From Isosphaeraceae bacterium EP7 (GTDB lineage: Bacteria > Planctomycetota > Planctomycetia > Isosphaerales > Isosphaeraceae): a DNA stretch of 64,000 nucleotides. Both the position numbers and the translations under genes were made by a program. The stretch spans positions 3,049,174-3,113,173 of the forward strand of contig CP151667.1 in assembly GCA_038400315.1 (NCBI GenBank), written 5' to 3'. The notes below the pieces were generated by a model. The model saw only the letters and a list, made by a program, of their open reading frames with translations, made no database searches and was not told the origin of the DNA. Below are positions 60,053 to 64,000 of the stretch, piece after piece. How positions within the stretch are numbered: position 1 is the first letter of the stretch; every line of letters begins with the position of its first letter.

Positions 60053-60294
60053 TCGCGCCGGAGGCGGTCGAGGAGGACCGCGGTGCCCCCGGCGAGCAGG
60101 AGCAGGGCCCCGGGGATCGAGCCGGGGTCGAGTTCCGGGGCGGAAATCTGGCCCTTGTCCTTGTCCTTGCCCTTGCCCTCGTCCTTACCGCCGTCAGCCA
60201 CGGCCGTACCGCCGATGGCGACCAGGGCTAGCAGCAGAGCGCCGGCCCGCCTCCAGATCACCCCACCCCCATCCGATGTCCGCTGGTCAATCAT
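60049..60294 (-). CDS. VPEID-CTERM type sorted protein, partner of XrtE
   Basis: 81-residue exported protein. Signal peptide (WRRAGALLLALVAIGGTAVA), a short Lys/Gly/Asp linker (DGGKDEGKGKDKDKG), then the sorting tail APELDPGSIPGALLLLAGGT with a hydrophobic helix and LDRLRRE. The tail is the VPEIDPGS-like signal recognised by exosortase E, with Ala-Pro-Glu-Leu-Asp instead of Val-Pro-Glu-Ile-Asp. After removal of signal and tail only about 20 charged residues remain, so the mature product is a tiny peptide. Overlaps xrtE by four bases. Confidence 0.9.
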   Translation of the reverse strand: MIDQRTSDGGGVIWRRAGALLLALVAIGGTAVADGGKDEGKGKDKDKGQISAPELDPGSIPGALLLLAGGTAVLLDRLRRE

Positions 60295-60611
60295 GACAAC
60301 GCTCGCTTTCTAATGATTGAACCTGACTGATATTGGCACGGGATTGAGTCTAGCGGCCGCTCCGACGGCCGGCAACAAAAAATTTCGACGCCGATTTTCC
60401 CCGCATTGATTGCGCACCACGTCGGCCTGATGGGTGGGGCATCAGGTGGCGGTTGGAGAAGCGGCTTCGTGCGGCGGTACGAGGGGTGTGAGTAGCAATG
60501 GAACAGAAAACCGGCGTAATGACCTTGAAGCCGGCCAGTGACAGCAATCTTGCTATCAGTTGATGCCGGCTAGGAAGTGCATCAGTGGGAATCATTGCGA
60601 CTTACCGTTTA
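60295..60611. other. intergenic region upstream of the XrtE operon
   Basis: 317 bases. The AT-richer part near 60300-60390 holds the likely promoter of the XrtE operon (minus strand), with AACAAAAAATTTCG at about 60375. The part next to the IS630 element (60540-60611) may be a scrap of the methyltransferase gene's former neighbourhood but does not read as protein for more than about 15 codons. Confidence 0.5.
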
Positions 60612-61720
60612 TTGACAATCAGGTGGCCAGGTTCTTGCCGAGGAGGGGGAGTTTCGATCCCCTCCACAGCGACCGGATCATCGCCGGCTGGCCACCGAGT
60701 CGCTCCAGATGGCCGTTGATGACTCGATCCAGGTCGTGCACGTCTGTGGGCACGAAGTTGGCCATCAGGCCGTGCTTCAGGTGCCCCCAGATGAACTCCA
60801 CCGGGTTGAGGTCCGGGGCGTAGGCCGGCAGCCGCCCCTGATGCAGGCGAGGATAGCGGGACAGGAACGCCCGGATCAGCGGGCCCTTGTGATTGCTCCC
60901 ACCATCCCAGACCACGATGACCCGCCCCCGAAGGTGTCGCAGCAGGCCCCCCAGGAATGCCACGACTGCCGCCGCGTCGATGGAATGCGCCGGGTCGGTC
61001 CGCCAGTAGAGCCCCACCCGCCGCCGGACCGGGGCGACGCTGATAGCGGCGATCGTCGAGACCTTGTCGCGGTGCCGGCCGAACCCGGTGAGCACCGGCG
61101 TCCGCCCCACCGGGGCCCAGGTCCGGCGCACCGTGGGGTTGATGAAGAACCCGCTCTCGTCGATCAGGACGAGGTGGGCGTGCTCGTCCCGGGCTTTTTT
61201 TCCAGGCGCGGCCAGTCCTCGGCGGCCCAGCGGGCGATGGCCGGGTTGTCGCGTTCGACCGCCACCACCGCGGGCTTCTGCGGTGACTGGCCGCGTGCCG
61301 TCAGCCACGCGGCCAGGTCGTTGGAGTTGAAGCGGACGCCGTACCGCTTGGCGATCACCTCGGCCAGCCTCCGCGTCGTCCAGAGCCGGGTCTTGAAGCC
61401 GAAGGCCTCGGGGCTGGCGGCCAGCCAGGAGAGGACCACCGCCTCCTGGCGGCCCGATCGCTTCGGCTTGGGCCCCGGGTGGGGTTTGCCCGCCAGGCCG
61501 CCGTCGCCGGAGGCGCGATAGGCGGCCATCCACTTGCCGACGGCCTTGAGCGAGACGCCCAGGAACGCGGCGACATCCTTCTGCTTCCAGCCCTCGTTGA
61601 CGCGGGTGACGGCCAGTCGGCGTCGGGCTTCCAGTTCGGCGGCGGATCCCCGGGGTTTCATCCCCGAATGCGACAGTCGATCCGACGGGCGTGACAAGTA
61701 CCGGGTTACCTGAACGTCAA
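60612..61720 (-). mobile_element. IS630-family insertion sequence with TA target duplication
   Basis: 1109 bases flanked by TA on both sides (60610-60611 and 61721-61722), the fixed target of IS630/Tc1 elements. Inverted ends: TTGACAATCAGGTGGCCAGG inward from the left and, from the right, TTGACGTTCAGGTAACCCGG. Encodes a DDE transposase in two frames. It lies at the truncated 5' end of the methyltransferase gene at 61723-63741. Confidence 0.92.
60619..61661 (-). CDS. IS630-family transposase, two frames joined at an A7 run
   Basis: The first frame starts at 61661 (MKPRGSAAELEARRRLAVTR) and has the helix-turn-helix GWKQKDVAAFLGVSLKAVGK and the winged-helix part WTTRRLAEVIAKRYGVRFNS. It reaches WPRLEKKPG at the run of seven A on the minus strand (61195-61201). 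The second frame continues KKARDEHAHLVLIDESGFFI (first Asp), VIVVWDGGSNHKG (second Asp) and APDLNPVEFIWGHLK (Glu), ending inside the left inverted repeat. Slippage on the A7 run is usual in IS630 elements. Full length about 345 residues with the DDE triad complete. Confidence 0.9.
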
Positions 61721-61722
61721 TA

Positions 61723-63741
61723 ACAGAAAGCGGAAGCATTTTCGTCCAGATTGGCGATGAGAACGTGCATCTCATCCGCTGCCTGATGGACGAGGTGATA
61801 GGTAGCGAAAATTTTTGCGGGCAAATCGCATATTCAAAAACGACTGGTGCTACGGTTACAAAGTTGCCTGGAACATTGGATTACGTGCTTTGGTTTGCAA
61901 AATCTTCGAATCATGTAAAGTACAGACAGTTATTTACTGATAAAGCTATCGGCGGTGAAGGATCGGAGAAATATTATAATCTAGAATTGAGATCGGGTGA
62001 GAGTCGGCCTCTCACCAGCGAGGAAAAGCGAAATCCTTCAACCATACCTATCGACGCTCGTGTATATCGGCTTAGTGATTTAATGAGTCAGAGCATTGGG
62101 AGAGATAAAGGAGAGGGCGCAGCGTGTTGGTTCTCCGTTAGGATTGGAGATAGGGAATTTCTTCCCAGCATACGAAATCGTTGGAAGACCAACGAGGCCG
62201 GCATGGGTCGCCTGGTCGCGGCAAAACGAATTCAGGTTACTGGAAACACACTGGCTTACATTAGATTAATTAATGATTTTCCTGCTTACCCAATCACCAA
62301 CAGCTGGAGCGATATTGGTGGGATACAGAGTAGATCTGACCCGAAAATTTACGTAGTACAAACTGCGACTACTGCCGTCGAACGCTGCATTCTCATGACC
62401 ACCGACCCCGGCGACCTCATCCTAGACCCAACATGCGGCAGCGGCACAGCGGCCTACGTCGCCGAACAGTGGGGCCGGCGGTGGATCACGATCGATACGT
62501 CCCGCGTCGCGCTGGCGCTGGCTCGCACCCGGCTCATGGCCGCTCGCTTCCCCTATTACCTGCTCGCCGATTCGCCCGAAGGCCGCAAGAAGCAGGCGGA
62601 TCTGACGGCCACGCCGACCGACATCGACGCACCCTCCACGCGACGCGACATGCACAAGGGGTTCGTCTACCGCACCGTACCGCACGTCACCCTCAAGAGC
62701 ATCGCCAACAACCCCGACATCAGCGAGGGGATGACCCGCGACCAGATTGACAAGGCGATCACCCGGCACGCCGAGTCGGAGACGCTGTATGACCAGCCCT
62801 ACGAAGACAAGGGGATCGTGCGGCTGACCGGGCCGTTCACCGTGGAAAGCCTGTCGCCCCACCGCAGCCTGCCCACCGGGACTACCGACGAAACCCCCGC
62901 GCCCACCACGCCCGCATCCGTGGCGTCGGCCGGCTTCGGCACGATGATCCTGGACAATCTGCGCAAGGCCGGCGTGAAGGGGACGGACAAGGCGCAGCGG
63001 ATCACGCTCGCCCGGCTCGACCCGTTCCCGGGCGAATTCATCCACGCCGAAGGCGAGACCGACACCGGCACCGCCGTGCGCGTCTGCGTCGGCCCCGAGT
63101 TCGGCACGATCGGCGACGCGGAGATCAAGAAGGCCGCGATCGAGGCGATCAGGGGGAGCCGGTGCGAGCTGCTGCTCGTCTGCGCCTTCGCGTTCGAGGC
63201 CAGCGTCCACGAGCAGACGGCCGAGCTGACCAAGGAGATCAAGTTCGGCAAGCTGGCCATCCTGCCGGTGCGGATGAACCCGGACCTGGCGATGGGCGAC
63301 GAGCTGCTGAAGAAGACCGGGGCCGGCAACCTATTCACCGTGTTCGGCGAGCCCGACCTGAAGCTGACCCAGGTCAACGGTCAGGTCACCGTCGAGATCC
63401 GCGGCGTCGACGTCTTCGACCCCAGCACAGGCGCCGTCCGCACCGGAGACACCGACGACATCGCCTGCTGGTTCATCGACACCGACTACGACGGCCAGAG
63501 CTTCTTCGTCCGCCACGCCTACTTCCTCTACGGCGGCAAGAACACGACCGAAGGCCCCTACGACAAGCTGAAGAAGGCCCTCCGCGCCGAGATCGACGAA
63601 GGCGAGTGGTCCAAGCTCTACAGCGCCACGAGCCAGCCGTTCGACCTCCCGACGACTGGCAAGATCGCCGTGAAGGTCATCAACCACTTCGGCGACGAGG
63701 TGCTGAAGGTCTACCCGGTGAATACACCTAAATCAAGTTGA
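61723..63741 (+). pseudogene. 5'-truncated type III-like adenine-specific DNA methyltransferase (Mod)
   Basis: About 670 codons of a beta-class DNA methyltransferase. The frame enters directly from the IS630 end (TESGSIFVQIGDENVHLIRC) and runs through the target-recognition region to motif I at LILDPTCGSGTAAYVAEQWG and RRWITIDTSRVALALARTRL. In this class the catalytic DPPY/DPPF motif lies upstream of the first residues present, so it is lost and the protein should be inactive. The long C-terminal part is ordinary for such enzymes. Bases 61765 to about 62390 are clearly AT-richer than the rest, so the recognition domain came from a lower-GC source. No restriction gene follows; the 3' end abuts an IS3 fragment. 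Confidence 0.85.
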
Positions 63742-63840
63742 TCTGACCAATTTGCGGCACACTTGAACGACCGGCGTATCGGCCTTGGCCTGCCTCAGTG
63801 CGAAGACGATCGGCTCCTCGGTGAACTTGCTCTTCTTCAT
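63733..63840 (-). pseudogene. IS3-family orfA fragment
   Basis: Minus-strand start at 63840 gives MKKSKFTEEPIVFALRQAKA, then DTPVVQVCRKL, the N-terminal helix-turn-helix of IS3-type orfA transposases. Similarity stops at about 63752 and a stop codon follows at 63733. The fragment ends against the 3' end of the methyltransferase gene, so the rest of the element has been lost. Confidence 0.8.
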
Positions 63841-64000
63841 CGCTCGGGCCTCCGATCCGAGGCCGATTCTCCCATGACGGTTCTCAAATGCGATGGACTC
63901 GATTCCGGGGTCAAGCGCAGCTCAGGAAATTGAAGAGGCTGCGTCCGCGTGATACCGCGGGCCTGACGCCGCCGAACCCGGCGGCTCAGCGGCTCGCATC
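63841..64000. other. right edge of window
   Basis: 160 bases. The first part is probably the outer end of the IS3 remnant. No gene or repeat was recognised in the rest. Confidence 0.4.

Overview
The window is high-GC chromosomal DNA, most likely from a planctomycete of the Isosphaeraceae type. Reasons: four PEP-CTERM proteins, an exosortase E gene with its own VPEID-CTERM partner, an N-terminal LEPR-XLL type motif on a secreted protein, large RND pumps, a zinc-ribbon/DUF4177 protein and very G+C-rich third codon positions. This is inferred from gene content; there is no rRNA gene to settle it.

Layout. 1-3.7 kb: a two-gene operon of a small beta-grasp-like protein ending in Gly-Gly and a large DUF4132 protein, bounded by an intact Tae4-like amidase gene and a 3' remnant of a second copy. 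3.9-6.4 kb: a cobalamin riboswitch leading two tandem DUF4465 PEP-CTERM proteins. 6.4-17 kb: ispG, a methyltransferase, a pair of near-duplicate PEP-CTERM proteins with duplicated leaders, an HD protein, a HAD hydrolase, a BNR-type secreted protein, a zinc-ribbon protein and a BON protein. 17-20.3 kb: an accessory hotspot in which the 3' end and terminator of the BON gene recur three times between accessory cassettes (RelB/YafQ toxin-antitoxin, DUF6928, DUF3592, then a frameshifted MazG-like gene and an exonuclease). 21-28.8 kb: YdeI-like protein, a split planctomycete-type gene, larC, and a glycosyltransferase/aldehyde dehydrogenase pair that fits C30 carotenoid modification.

28.9-39.2 kb: a complete Wsp-like chemosensory operon (CheW, CheR-TPR, CheW, receptor, CheA-REC, CheB). 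The usual diguanylate cyclase output is absent; a REC-HisKA-REC protein with a degenerate ATPase domain sits in its place. 39.2-41.6 kb: a serine hydrolase and an SdpR-type repressor with a small membrane protein. 41.9-53.7 kb: an efflux locus with an outer-membrane factor, a TetR regulator with a perfect palindromic operator, a lipoprotein adaptor and two tandem RND permeases that share a 457-bp nearly identical segment. 53.7-58.1 kb: a phosphatase, tRNA-Ser(GCU), and the wreck of an integrated element (integrase with nonsense and frameshift mutations, XRE regulator, primase fragment cut by an IS5-type insertion). 58.4-60.3 kb: exosortase E and its VPEID-CTERM protein. 60.6-64 kb: an IS630 element with clear TA duplication, inserted at the 5' end of a truncated, compositionally mosaic type III-like DNA methyltransferase gene, then an IS3 orfA fragment.

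The best candidate for an undescribed system is the left-edge pair: a predicted ubiquitin-like protein with a mature GG tail, tightly coupled to a DUF4132 protein of unknown function. Other points worth following are the B12-controlled PEP-CTERM DUF4465 pair, the Wsp-like system with a pseudokinase output, the triple repeat hotspot and the mosaic methyltransferase.
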